Shown piece by piece: positions 1 to 10,177 of a DNA stretch of 64,000 nt (positions are counted from its first letter, which is position 1; each line of letters starts with the position of its first letter). The notes beneath the pieces were generated by a model. That model did no database searches and had not been told where the DNA came from. It saw only the letters and a program-made list of their open reading frames with translations. The stretch is taken from positions 1,521,148 through 1,585,147 of the forward strand of contig ML996687.1 of assembly GCA_010356995.1 (NCBI GenBank), read 5' to 3'. Position numbers and translations under genes: made by a program. The stretch comes from Trichodelitschia bisporula (taxonomy: Eukaryota; Ascomycota; Dothideomycetes; Phaeotrichales; Phaeotrichaceae).

Positions 1-1636
1 ATGAGATGACCAAGGGCCCATAATGTCGACCTCAACAGCTCAAAGCCACGCATGAGCAACACTACCAACCGGCTAGGCGTTTTCATACTTTTTCGATTCG
101 CCTCCCTTAGAGTCTATCCCGCTTCAAGATATCTCACCTCCCCGTAGCGAGCCTAGCCCCTTGAGTTATTCTGCCTTTGCACTTCGCGTTCAATGGAATG
201 CTTCTCAGGAAGGCTGGAGCTCGGCTTTGGGCCGATCATATTGGATTCTCAATAAGGAATGGGTTCACGAGGTTTACCGTACTCAGGTCATTCCGCTCGG
301 CTAATAAGCGAGCCACTTAGGCCTCCTAGGGCGAACTTCCTTCTATCGAGGACGATGTCAACACGATATAATGAGTGGGAACGTGGCATGCCCGCAACCC
401 GATACATTGAATAACTCTTTATGAGAAGATGTAGAGCTCCGAATAGGACCCGATCAAAGGCTGGAAAGAAAACATGCTTGTTCTAGCCATCTACATACAG
501 TCCCTCCATACATTTTTTACCCGAATGACTCTTGTCCTGGGCTCAGGAATGCAAGCAAATGATTGCGTCCGGAAAAAGGTTAAGGCTCAGCCTTGCGCAA
601 ACGGGGAAGGGTCCGGGTGCGGCTGGCTGGGCGGTTGATGCTGCATGCAGCCTTGGCTCTTACTGCAGGGGCTCACCGGCCTCAAGACGTACGACGGATG
701 GCTGCGAGTTCCAACATCGAGGGTGCATATGACGTACTCAGTTTGGCAGTCATGCGGGATATAAATTTTGGGACAGTCGCAAAGCTGATAAACTGTCCAT
801 ACCTTCAACGAGGTGGCAGAACTATGAGCTGCTGTCAATGAAGCTTAAAATTCAAGGAGAGCTACTGTAGATGACATGTGTGAGGCAATACCATATAGTC
901 AAGGAATGGTTCAGTCATGTGCTGGGCTTTCGTTGCCCATCCACAGAGATATTTTGAACCCTCGCACGAGTCCTTTGCCTTCATGAGACACGGCCCATTT
1001 CCACTCCAATCTTAGACAGTGAGGGCTGTAGGAATGTTCGTTGGACTTCCTACGGACACGTAGGCAGTGGCCTGTACCCATAGTCCATCAGGCTCCGATG
1101 TCCTTAAATCTGTTATCGAAATTTACGTGTGAACACATTAGCATGTGACCGATGACTATAAACTGTCTCAGTCGGTGAGTTAGAGAAGGAAGAAGAAGGC
1201 GAGGAAGCAAGCTCAAATGAGAAGTATGAGGAGCACCTTTTGGCGCATTCCGTACTTTGCCCAAGACCAAGCCAAGTCAGTCGCGGGGCTGGCGAGAGAA
1301 GTCGCATTGAACCGCAGCGAACACGAAAGCACCAACCAATGCAGATAACGGCAGCGTAAATCAGTGTAAGCAGTGAAACAGAGGTTAAACCATTGCAGAC
1401 TATAACAGGAGAAGCAGCCTAGCAGACCGCCCGACCCGTACTCGCTTCGCTGAACCTCAAGAGCCACAACCTTTCGACTTGCATAGGGTACTGATAGGTC
1501 TAAAGGACAAAACACCCCTCACAGACAAAGAAGCTGACTGCAAACAATCCACTTCAAGTCGCCTCCCAGCTCCTGCCGCGTGCTCGTGGAGTCTGAAAGG
1601 CAAATGTCCGACACAACGTCGGTTCTGAGACTCAGC
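1..1636. other. Gene-poor left end, no supported gene
   Basis: No reading frame here has a believable composition or a recognisable domain. The short open frames at 532-841 overlap on both strands and look random. The 3' untranslated region of the tropomyosin gene probably enters from the right. I see no transposon ends or tandem repeats. Confidence 0.6.
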
Positions 1637-2289
1637 TCAGATGTTGCCAATCTCAGCCACAAAGTCATCCAGCTCCTTCTTCGTCTGGTTGTACTTGGTG
1701 GCCATCTCCTCGTACTTCTTTTCCCACTGCTCGTTGGACTGCTCGAGAGCCTGGACCTTGCGCTCGAAGTGGCCAGCACGAACATCGGTCTGGCGGAGCC
1801 TGACAGTAAGTTAGCTCTGCACGATAGCAAACACTGCAGACGGACTTGTCCATGACATCCCGCATTTGCTTGTCGGCGGTCTCGGCCTCCTCCTCCAGGA
1901 TCTGTATGCGTCTTGACAAGGTTTCATTTTGGGAGCCGGTTTGCTCGTGTTCTTCTGTAGTAGTCTTTAATTTCGAGACTTCGGTGGACAGTTTTTCGGT
2001 TTCTTCTTCTAACACCTGATTCTTGTGCACGAGAGAGGTGATCTCCTGCTCCTTGGCGAGGTTCTCTTGCTCGAGAGTTTTGACCTTCGTCTTGAGCTCT
2101 TCGACCTGGGCAGAAGCGGTGTCTGCCTCGATCCGCAGAGCTTCCATGCGCTGCAGTAGGTTAGCAAGGCTCTGGAAGAGTGTAGTCACGCTTAGGACGG
2201 CCGAATAAGCGCTGTACCGTCCACAGCTGGAGCAGTTTGGCCCTGATGGAGGGGCAGCAGGAGCTACTTACACTCTTGATCCGATCCAT
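1637..2289 (-). CDS. Tropomyosin (actin-filament coiled coil)
   Basis: This encodes a fungal tropomyosin, the coiled-coil dimer that binds along formin-made actin cables and the cytokinetic ring. Three exons are read: 2289-2272 (MDRIKS), 2150-1846 and 1799-1637. Spliced together they give 161 residues, the length of fission yeast Cdc8. The product is one continuous heptad coiled coil rich in Glu, Lys and Leu; 'MEALRIEAD' near the start and 'RQTDVRAGHFERKV' late in the chain are typical of the family. The tiny first exon is also usual for fungal tropomyosins. The second donor reads GTCCGT, a weak match to consensus, but only this junction restores the frame (DK|LRQTD). It shares a 420-bp divergent upstream region with the next gene. 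Identity is secure; the weak donor is the least certain boundary. Confidence 0.93.
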
Positions 2290-2709
2290 GATGCTGTTTG
2301 GTGTAATCTCACAAGAGTGAAAAGATTTTGGTGGAATAGAACAACAAAGAAGAGGGCTTTGCTTCAGCGAGGTAGGAAGTGGGTAAACAAAGATGCGTTG
2401 GACAGGCAGATGCACTTTTAGGAGGGGGGTAAGACCTGTGATGTCTGGGGGGCTTGTCACGGGCAGCAACGGAGACGGCGCCGCCAAGCTGCCGAACCGT
2501 GCCAAGCGGGGAAAACCGCGCCTTGTCCCAATTGGGACTTCATGGGGAGTTCCTGCCTGCAGGCAATCAAAGCCGTTCCGTTGCCTTGGGGACCACTCAA
2601 ATTGTTTACATCCCACACCATCGCGTCAACTTCACGCTACTGCTTCCAACATCGTCCATCTCGCTCATATATCGCACCCGAATGTGATCAGCGAATCAAA
2701 ACCAGCACC
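2290..2709. promoter_or_regulatory. Divergent promoter region, tropomyosin / unknown gene
   Basis: This is the 420-bp gap between two start codons facing away from each other, so both core promoters must lie here. I see no clear TATA box and no named factor site that I would defend. Confidence 0.5.
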
Positions 2710-4079
2710 ATGCTCGCAGCTCGCGTAGACCAAGAAAATCTCGCTCACGCGCGTCAGGCGGCGGGCGCCGCGAAATCAGCAAGCCAGGGTGGGAAAGCGA
2801 AGAGTCCCACCAAAGCACCGCCAAAGACACCCTTCAAGGTTCCTCTCAACGATGAGAACACGTCGGTTGCAGCGGGCAAAACGTTTCTGAAGACGAATGG
2901 CAAAGGTCTTGCGACACTGGGCAAGAAGCTGGCAGAGGGTGAACGGAGTGCTTTTGTGACTCCAGCCGGTTAGTAAAGGTGACATGTTCTAGGAGGTCCC
3001 GCTAATGGTTTAAGGCCCTCGTAATCGCGCTCCTCTCGGTGCTAAAACGACCAATGCGAAGGTCAACGCTTTCAAGACGCCTGGCCAGGCGAACGAGCCA
3101 GGTACCGGCAAAACTCAGAAGACCCAAAACCCCCGCCTGCGTCGGGCAGAGCTCAAGGTTCATCAAGGCGATGTTAAAAAGGAAGAACCCCTAGAGGGGC
3201 GGGAGATTGAGTACATGCCGCCCCGGGGTGACGGTACGTGTATGTTATCACGGATGCTGAGCCGAGCTAACAGCCACAGCTTTACCCGACTACCCCTCCG
3301 ACGATGAATGGGGCCCGAACAAGACATTTCCCCAACTTGCCCCAGAGAACTTGATGCGCGGCTGGCAGGAAGTCTACTTCAACCCCGTCGATGAAGATGA
3401 ACTTTCTTTACTGGAGAAGCGCAAAGCTGAAGCGGAGGCTAAGGAGCGTCTTCGCGACAAAGAGATGTTGCGCATGGCTGCCGAACAAAGCCTCGCCGGT
3501 CTTGAAGAAGCTTGCGTGAGGGATGCTGGAATACTTCCACCGAAGAAGACGGCCACCAATACCAATGCTCGGCCTGCGCTCGGTGCCCCGAAATCCCGGG
3601 TCAAGTCTACACAACCAGCAACCCTCATAGCGAAGTCGGCGGCTGCGGCTCTGGCACGTCCTAAGTCTGGAACCCCGACGTTTTCGGCCCCGACGGCTGT
3701 TACAAAGGGTCGTGCGCGTCTGGTCACAACGACTCTAGCTAAAGATCCGCTTACAGCCCCGGCTCATAACACTTCCAGGCACGCTGTCGCTGCTGCAGCA
3801 TCTCACAGCACTCTTGGGTACGCACGGGGTCGCATCATTAGTCAGAATCTGCGCAAGCCGGGCGGTGTGATATCCTCGTCGGTCAAAGGGCCAAAGCCTG
3901 CCGGGCGTGGTGCATCCTCGTCTGGGCGCAAGGCCAGTCCCGGGCCTACGACCATGGACATCATGCGTCTACAGGATCTCGATCTGGGTCATAGCGACTC
4001 TGAGGATCCTTTCAGCAGCGGCGGTGCGATCCAGCCTTGGGAAGACGAGGACTTAGACGGCTTCCAACTTACTCTTTGA
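2710..4079 (+). CDS. Conserved-looking disordered protein, function unknown
   Basis: I do not recognise this gene. Exons 2710-2968, 3015-3233 and 3280-4079 join in frame (donors GTTAGT and GTACGT) into 425 residues. The N-terminal third is basic and proline-rich, with KTPFKVP, the motif RAPLGAKTTNAKV and a second FKTP. A short acidic aromatic stretch follows (DYPSDDEWGP), then a charged helix of about 50 residues (DEDELSLLEKRKAEAEAKER). The rest is a long low-complexity Ala/Ser/Pro/Lys tail ending in an acidic patch (SDSEDPF, WEDEDLDGF). The repeated TP sites, basic disorder and acidic ends resemble cell-cycle-regulated nuclear proteins such as securins, but that is inference from composition only. 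The reading frame and introns are well supported; the role is not. Confidence 0.8.
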
Positions 4080-4820
4080 TTGATCTTTTGTGATGAGATT
4101 AATCGTGTATTCAGTAGTCAACTAGCGTTCAACCTCCCGGAGTGCGGTCACCATGGTATGGCGTTAGGCGCGTTGGTCGCGCACACGGAATGTGCTCTCT
4201 CGGTCGTTACTGTTGATTCTTAAACCTTCAGCTTTACTTCGCGCGTCGCACTGGCCAGAAAAATGAGTATCTAAGCATTGACGAGACCCAAGTTGTAGTG
4301 AAATAAGCCTTTACTAGTGATGCAATGTACTCAGCATCGGGTCCGTTGGCCAAGCTGACGGCATTATGCAGATGATATAGCGCTAACGGAGATGGGCCAA
4401 TGCGCTCCCGCATCTACAGGAATCTGAAGACTGGCGTTCGTCATCAGTGAATCCCGCAGCCACACCATGTTCATATACTCTATGCCCAGACTGTTTCAAG
4501 ATGTTTACGCAGCAGCGCTCAAAAAGCCGACACGCCGATTTGTTTATGCTCTCTACCACTTACAGCAGCCGCAGGCTGATTTTCCAGACATAATCTGCGC
4601 TGGTGTCCGAGTTGTCGCATAGGTACGTCGTATACAGTGCCCATGTTTAGTCTCAACTCACCTTCCAGGCGTGCCATCCAGATCGAATATTAATCTTGGC
4701 TTATCATGCTTCCACGCTCAGGACATCTGGAGATGGGCACGGTTCACAGGCCTTTGTATTCATTGTCTGGACCCGCTGTCGAACGTTGCCGGCACAATCA
4801 CTCACAACTTCCACTCAACC
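4080..4820. other. Intergenic, no gene seen
   Basis: This holds the 3' region of the upstream gene and the promoter and leader of the CAP-protein gene. An open frame runs upstream of 4821 in the same frame, but it lacks a signal sequence and was not taken as coding. Nothing else stands out. Confidence 0.5.
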
Positions 4821-6074
4821 ATGATGAAATCTTCTTGGCTTTATCTTTCCATCTTTTCGCCTCTTGGCCACGCCATGGGCCCAGGCAGTTTCGGGGGCGG
4901 CGGGTATGATCCCAGCGAAGACGGGAGACCGTCATTTGGGAAAGGCACTGGCTCACACAATAGCAGTGGCGCCGGGTTCGGAGGAGCCCCATTTGCAGGC
5001 GGGGGATCTTGGGGAGGCCGAGCTCCCACAGGCGACGGCGGAGCTCCCTATATGGGCGGAGGCCCTCCATTTGCGGGTGGGAATGGGGGGTATCCAGGCG
5101 GTGGTCCGCCAGGTGGATTTCAAATCCCAAGTGGCGCTTCTGGAGCATGGCCACCGACGCCCACGACCGGATGGTCTCCGAACAGTGGTGTTCCTGGTCC
5201 CAATCCAAACGACGGCAGTTGGTCTGCCCCTCCGGCGAACGACGGCCCTACTCCCTACGCAGGCGTCCCTCCGAATACGCCTTCGGCACCTGCTCCCAAT
5301 GGCCCAGTTCCGCCTGCTCCCAATGGCCCAGGTGCGCCTGCTCCCGGTGCTGGTCCTACGCCTAATGGCCCGCCTGCTGTCTCGACCACAGGCTGGGCAT
5401 CGGACACCGACTTCCAAAAGTCCTGCCTGGATGCCGGGAACGTTTTCCGTCAAAAGTTTGATGCTCCTCCTTACGTTTGGAATGCCACTCTCGCGAACGT
5501 TGCGCAAAAGGCGACGTCGAGCTGTGCACCGAAGCCTGCTGTGAGTACTAAGCCAGGACGACTGTCTGCTCGTGTGCTAACCGGCCAGGACCTCCTCTTC
5601 AATGGTAAATTTGCTTGGTGCAATGCTTCATACGCGTCATCTCTCCTCTCAAGTTGGAATGGAATAGGTCTCAACGGTGCTGGACTTCAAGGAATGGGTG
5701 CCTTTTCAGGTCTGCCGGGTTATCCTTCTAGTGGGCAAGGTGCTTGGGACTTGCAAACTCCCCAGTGGACTCAAATTTTCGGAAAGACCGTCTCACAAGT
5801 GGGTTGTGGGCGAACCCAATGTGACAAGGGTTGGGTCGTCGTCTGCAAGTTTTCGGCATCTGGGAATGGAAATGGCCAAGCGAACGGAGCTGGAAAGGGA
5901 ACAGCAAGTGGGCTGCAAAATACAGCCCCTTATGCAGATGGTCCAGCATCGGCGAAGAGCAGCGATTTCAAGCAAGGACTGGTTCAAGCCAACGATGGAG
6001 GCAACAGATTGGCAAGGTTCCGAGTGAGGAGTTTGTTGATCGGGATGGCGGTCGTTTCTGCAGTAGTCTTCTAA
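4821..6074 (+). CDS. Secreted CAP/SCP-domain protein with Gly/Pro-rich stalk and GPI-type tail
   Basis: This is predicted to be an extracellular, cell-surface protein of the CAP (PR-1/SCP/Pry) superfamily, whose fungal members bind sterols and fatty acids. Translation is taken from 4821 because a signal peptide starts there (MMKSSWLYLSIFSPLGHA). With a 48-nt intron at 5542-5589 (GTGAGT...GCTAAC...CAG) the product has 401 residues. Order: signal peptide; about 170 residues of Gly-, Pro-, Ser- and Asn-rich stalk with repeated PAPNGP units; a CAP core (FRQKFDAPPYVWNATLANVAQ, then TPQWTQIFGKTVSQVGCG and WVVVCKFSASGNG); and a hydrophobic C terminus (LLIGMAVVSAVVF) typical of a GPI signal. The intron length is a multiple of three, so read-through would also stay open; the CAP alignment favours splicing. 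The core is shorter than in yeast Pry1, and the classical His and Glu residues are not obvious. Confidence 0.78.
   Translation: MMKSSWLYLSIFSPLGHAMGPGSFGGGGYDPSEDGRPSFGKGTGSHNSSGAGFGGAPFAGGGSWGGRAPTGDGGAPYMGGGPPFAGGNGGYPGGGPPGGFQIPSGASGAWPPTPTTGWSPNSGVPGPNPNDGSWSAPPANDGPTPYAGVPPNTPSAPAPNGPVPPAPNGPGAPAPGAGPTPNGPPAVSTTGWASDTDFQKSCLDAGNVFRQKFDAPPYVWNATLANVAQKATSSCAPKPAVSTKPGRLSARVLTGQDLLFNGKFAWCNASYASSLLSSWNGIGLNGAGLQGMGAFSGLPGYPSSGQGAWDLQTPQWTQIFGKTVSQVGCGRTQCDKGWVVVCKFSASGNGNGQANGAGKGTASGLQNTAPYADGPASAKSSDFKQGLVQANDGGNRLARFRVRSLLIGMAVVSAVVF
5284..5350 (+). repeat. Short coding tandem repeat (PAPNGP units)
   Basis: A unit of about 24 bp (cctgctcccaatggcccag plus spacer) is repeated two and a half times inside the stalk region of the CAP protein. 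It encodes PAPNGPVP/PAPNGPGA. Such in-frame repeats commonly vary in number between strains. Confidence 0.75.
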
Positions 6075-6434
6075 GTTGTGCTGGTCACGATGATGTCCGT
6101 TTTCCTTGGAATATTCCAATCACATGCCATGGGCAATAATGGATCTTATGCCAGTGTCTGCTAGATTGCTTCACGTAAAGGTGTAGAAAGGTTGGAACAC
6201 TCGTGATACATTCTCTCCGAGTCGTAATGGTCATGTCACTTCGGAACGGAAAAACTGCCCCCGAAAGCTGACCTTGTAAATTTTCCTGAAAGGGAAAGGT
6301 GCAAGAGCACAGAACATCTCCGGAGTAAACACCCACCAACAGGTGTCATACGGAGGACATCGCGAGTTGTGCGCTGCATTTGCTTTCCACGTCCTGCGCA
6401 CTGCCTCCTCATTAAGCTCACTTCTTCTCTTCTT

Positions 6435-8571
6435 ATGATGTCGGATAGCGCAATGCTTTCTCCGGCGACTCGCAAACGCTCCAGATCAGTTACCCAAGAT
6501 GATCCAAAAACGACTACATCGGCTGTTGACAAAGGTTCTCTCAACCGAACTGGCGCGTCCCCATTGCTAACTCACGACGTTAGATGCCTCGTCCTCAGAT
6601 GATGACTTTGGCCCTTCCCTGCCCTCTGCCGCCCCCAAAAAGAAACGCCGAAGACTTCAATACTCCAAGCTCTATGTTGCCGCGTTGCCTTCCTCGCCCC
6701 GGTATTCGAAGTCGCTCATGCACCGAGAGCAGTTGTCCTTCGTAACCTTCACTCCCATTACAGACTTTCTCATCACCTCCTCGATCGATGGCGTGGTGAA
6801 GTTCTGGAAGAAGCTCGCAGGTGGCTTGGACTTCGTGAAAGAGTTTAGGGCACATGATGGAGAGATTCGAAGTGTCAGTGTTAGCGCCGACGGCAGAAGC
6901 TATGCGACTGCTGGCTTGGATAATACTATCAAGATTTTTGATGTGATCACCTTTGGTGAGTTCAACCTGCTGTCTTCAGGCCAGCACTAATGGGAGGTCA
7001 GATCTACTCGCGAAATTAGAGCTCCCAGGCACTCCGAAATGCATCTGCTGGATTCAGAAACGCGGCGCTTCTCTGCCGTTGTTGGCAGTTTCAACGGAAG
7101 ATGGCCCGCAAATCCGGATTTACGATGGACGGGGCGAACGACAGGAACCCATGCATGTCATCAAGGGCCTACATCGAAGTCCAGTGTCAGTCATGGCGTT
7201 CAATAACGAGTACGATTGTGTGATATCCGCAGATGACAGCGGCATGCTTGAATACTGGAGCCCCACCTCCAACTACGAAAAGCCAGATAACGTTTGGTCA
7301 TTGAAGAGCTCGACAAATCTGTTTGAATTCAAAAAGGCCAAATCGGTTCCCACTTCGATCACTATTTCCCCAACGGGTTCCCAGTTCGCGACATTCTCGT
7401 TTCCAGATCGCAAGGTTCGCGTTTTCGACTTTCCAACTGGCAGGCTCTATCGTACCTATGACGAATCCATTGCAACCATTACTGAAATGCAGCAGGCCGG
7501 AACGGCACTGGCAAAGCTCGAAGACGTCGAGTTTGGGCGACGGCTCGCTCTCGAACGGGAACTTGAGCACCCAGCAATTTGCGGCAAAGCTAACGTGATA
7601 TTTGACGAGACGGGTAACTTCATACTGTACGGATCCATTCTTGGAGTAAAGGCCATCAATACCCTAGAAAACAGGGTTGCCAAAGTCTACGGGAAAGACG
7701 AGTCATTCCGAGCACTGAATCTCACGCTCTACCAAGGGCAACCCGAAAAGAAAGGAGTTGTGACGGTGGCCATGGCAGCTAGTGACAATCCGCTTTTGCA
7801 AGAAGCCGAAGCCCGAGATGCCATGTTGGCTACCACAGGAAGTGGCAAAGTTCGGTTCTACATGTTCACAAATGATGCAGAGTAAGCCACTGACCTGATC
7901 GGAGAGAGAAGCGCTGACCAGACTTCAGCATTAATAAATCTGATCGCGATGTGCAGAACGAAAAGCCACGGAACGTCAACACCAGAAAGCAGCAAGAAGC
8001 GAAGCGGACCGAGACAGGCACAGCTGCCATCCTCCACACAACCTACGGCGATATCCATATCAGGTTGTTCCCAGAGGCTGCGCCGAAGGCCGTAGAGAAC
8101 TTTGTGACCCATTCAAAGAATGGTTACTACAATGGGGTGATATTTCACCGAGTAATACGCAAGTTCATGATACAGGTAGGGTAGCAACTCTTTGTACGGC
8201 GGTTTTGCTGATAAATTTAAGACTGGAGATCCCCTGGGAGACGGCACAGGTGGTGAGAGCATATGGGGGAAAGAGTTCGAGGATGAATTCTCCTCTCTGA
8301 AGCACGATAAGGCATACACGGTCAGTATGGCGAATGCCGGGCCAAACACCAATGGCTCCCAATTTTTCATCACCACGGAGAAGACGGTACCTCAATTCCT
8401 CGTTCTTTAATGACGCGTTACTGATGCATATAGCCATGGCTCGACGGAAAGCACACAATCTTTGGGCGCGCAGTGCAAGGCCTCGACGTTGTTCACCGCA
8501 TCGAGAATGCGAAAGTGTACAAGGAGAAACCGGAGGAGGATATCATGATCATCAGTGTGTCGGTGGTATGA
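6435..8571 (+). CDS. WD40-repeat peptidyl-prolyl isomerase (PPWD1/Cyp15 type)
   Basis: This is a cyclophilin with an N-terminal WD40 propeller, the fungal counterpart of human PPWD1, a spliceosome-associated prolyl isomerase. Six exons are read: 6435-6534, 6584-6955, 7002-7881, 7929-8175, 8222-8386 and 8434-8571. They join in frame into 633 residues, close to PPWD1. An acidic/basic leader ([18 protein letters not shown]) precedes WD repeats such as [14 protein letters not shown] and [19 protein letters not shown]. The C-terminal cyclophilin domain begins at [14 protein letters not shown]. It keeps the active-site block ([18 protein letters not shown]) and the NGSQFFITT motif. The Trp that confers cyclosporin sensitivity in CypA is not obviously replaced, since [12 protein letters not shown] is present. 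The first donor reads GTTCTC, a weak match; all other junctions are standard. It could instead start at the second Met (6438). Confidence 0.93.
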
Positions 8572-8703
8572 GGCGGCTGAGAACTAAATTTACAATTGCA
8601 TAGCGATGGCGGATCACTTCAGAATTTTTTTCCAGGCGCGGCCGAGGTGTCAAATTCAGCGACGTTTCGTTCTACCCGCATATCTGTCCCATCTGTTCAC
8701 CGT

Positions 8704-9360
8704 TCAAATTCTCTGACCTGATTTGCGCGGAGGCCGGATCATGACTGTGTTAGCGTCCGTTCCCGAACCGCCATACTTTTCAAGATCGAACTCCTTTCTA
8801 AAGACAGACTCGAAGCCATACCGCGCGTACAAATTCCTCCCTGCTTCAGAGGCCTCGAGGTAGGCCTCTAAGCCAAGTCTATCAGCATCTTCAAGCGCAC
8901 GCTGCAACAGCAGAGCGCCGGCGCCCCGCCGATGATGAGTGGGGTGTGTGACCAGGATGTGGAGAAGTACGGCGGGTCGGGTTCCGAGAATATCTCTTCT
9001 GCTCTCGCTAAGGTACCCGAAGAAGTCGTTCCAGGCCGCAGCGTTGGCCTGTGGTGGAAGCGGAGCCATGCGCTGAATCTCCTCTTGCTGCTCCTGCGTC
9101 CTCTCGTGCTCGTAGACATGCCAGTGAGCAGTGGCGATCATGGTTCCGTTTTCGTCGACAACTTTGGCAAAACGAACGTCAGGGTTCTCGCGCATAGCTT
9201 TTCTGGTCTGAGCGGCAGAAGATGCGATATCATCAGGGCTGATATCCGCGGTAGGCTGAATGAAGTGTCCTAAGGCGGGGTTGGACCGGAACGCGGCATG
9301 TCGAATGCGGATGTATTCTTCGACATCCGCATCTTGTAGGGTTTCAACACGCAACGCCAT
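8704..9360 (-). CDS. GNAT-family N-acetyltransferase
   Basis: This intronless gene encodes 218 residues with the GCN5-related acetyltransferase fold, which transfers acetyl from acetyl-CoA to an amine. The N-terminal strand and helix (RVETLQDADVEEYIRIRHAAF) are followed by the strand pair AKVVDENGTMIATAHW. The acetyl-CoA pyrophosphate loop comes next (LHILVTHPTHHRRGAGALLLQ, the R/QxxGxG/A region), and the closing segment is YLEASEAGRNLYARYGFE. This group is numerous in ascomycetes and usually of unknown substrate. It lies tail to tail with the cyclophilin gene, about 130 bp apart, which fixes both 3' ends. The substrate cannot be told from sequence. Confidence 0.9.
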   Translation of the reverse strand: MALRVETLQDADVEEYIRIRHAAFRSNPALGHFIQPTADISPDDIASSAAQTRKAMRENPDVRFAKVVDENGTMIATAHWHVYEHERTQEQQEEIQRMAPLPPQANAAAWNDFFGYLSESRRDILGTRPAVLLHILVTHPTHHRRGAGALLLQRALEDADRLGLEAYLEASEAGRNLYARYGFESVFRKEFDLEKYGGSGTDANTVMIRPPRKSGQRI

Positions 9361-10177
9361 GTTCAGCGAGATGGGGGTTTGAATCTTTTGGGAAGAGAGA
9401 GATTCTGGTTAATGTGAAATGAGGGGTAGGTGGGGTGGGATACGGAGTTTTCGGATGCGCCAGGGGAAGCTACCGTATAATGGAACTATCATGTGACCCT
9501 GGGGACCTCGTTTGCGTAATGGGAGAAAGTGAAAGGTGAGGAACAAAGATCCCCAAAAAGAAGGATCTACCACAGTACTGTAGGCATCCCAAGTACATGC
9601 TTTGTCCTTTTGAAGTTGATGCATACGAGACGGGCGTCAAAGACAAGGCTAAAATAGCATGTGAGGCTTCAGTTTGCCACCTGATTCCCATCGGGTAGGT
9701 TTGAAGATGATGGGCACTTCACCGAGAGTTCAAAGACAGGGCGGAGCAAGGCAGATCTGTCGCGCTGGGAGTAAGGCTGCACCAGTATGGTGGTGAGTCG
9801 TCGGGAAGTCTATTGGGCCATGGGCGGGGAAGGCAGCAGATTCGACGATGACGCTTGTCCGAAACCAACGCTTTCCTAGTGGCGCCAGGACCGTTCCCCG
9901 GGGCGTGCCCGGAGGCCTCTAAGTTCTTGGCATCGCCTCCACTACCCGTTCACCGTGGTCTCTCCCCCTAGCCTCCACACTTCACCATAACCTAACCAAC
10001 GCCAACGCCACACCTCCCCCCCCCCCAAGTCATCCTCATGACTTTGATGCCTTGCTATCCCCAGTCTTGATTCTCTATTTAGACGGCAACCCCTTCCACT
10101 CCCTCCCATTTACGGTCTTCTTCCCGTTTCTTGCATCTCCGCTCCCCTCCACTCGACTTGCCGTCGTCCTCTTCAAC
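9361..10177. promoter_or_regulatory. Divergent upstream region, GNAT gene / RAD5-like gene
   Basis: These 817 bp separate two outward-facing genes. The part next to the RAD5-like gene is pyrimidine-rich, with a run of 11 C at 10016-10026 and CT-rich stretches typical of fungal promoters. An open frame extends the RAD5-like protein upstream to 10052, but its composition is leader-like. No gene is supported here. Confidence 0.5.

Noticed and set aside
532-841. Overlapping open frames at the left end
   Set aside because: Three frames on two strands of similar size, skewed composition, no splice partners and no recognisable motif.
10052-10177. In-frame N-terminal extension of the RAD5-like protein
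   Set aside because: It translates a CT-rich leader into Phe/Leu/Pro-rich sequence; the protein has a better start at 10178.
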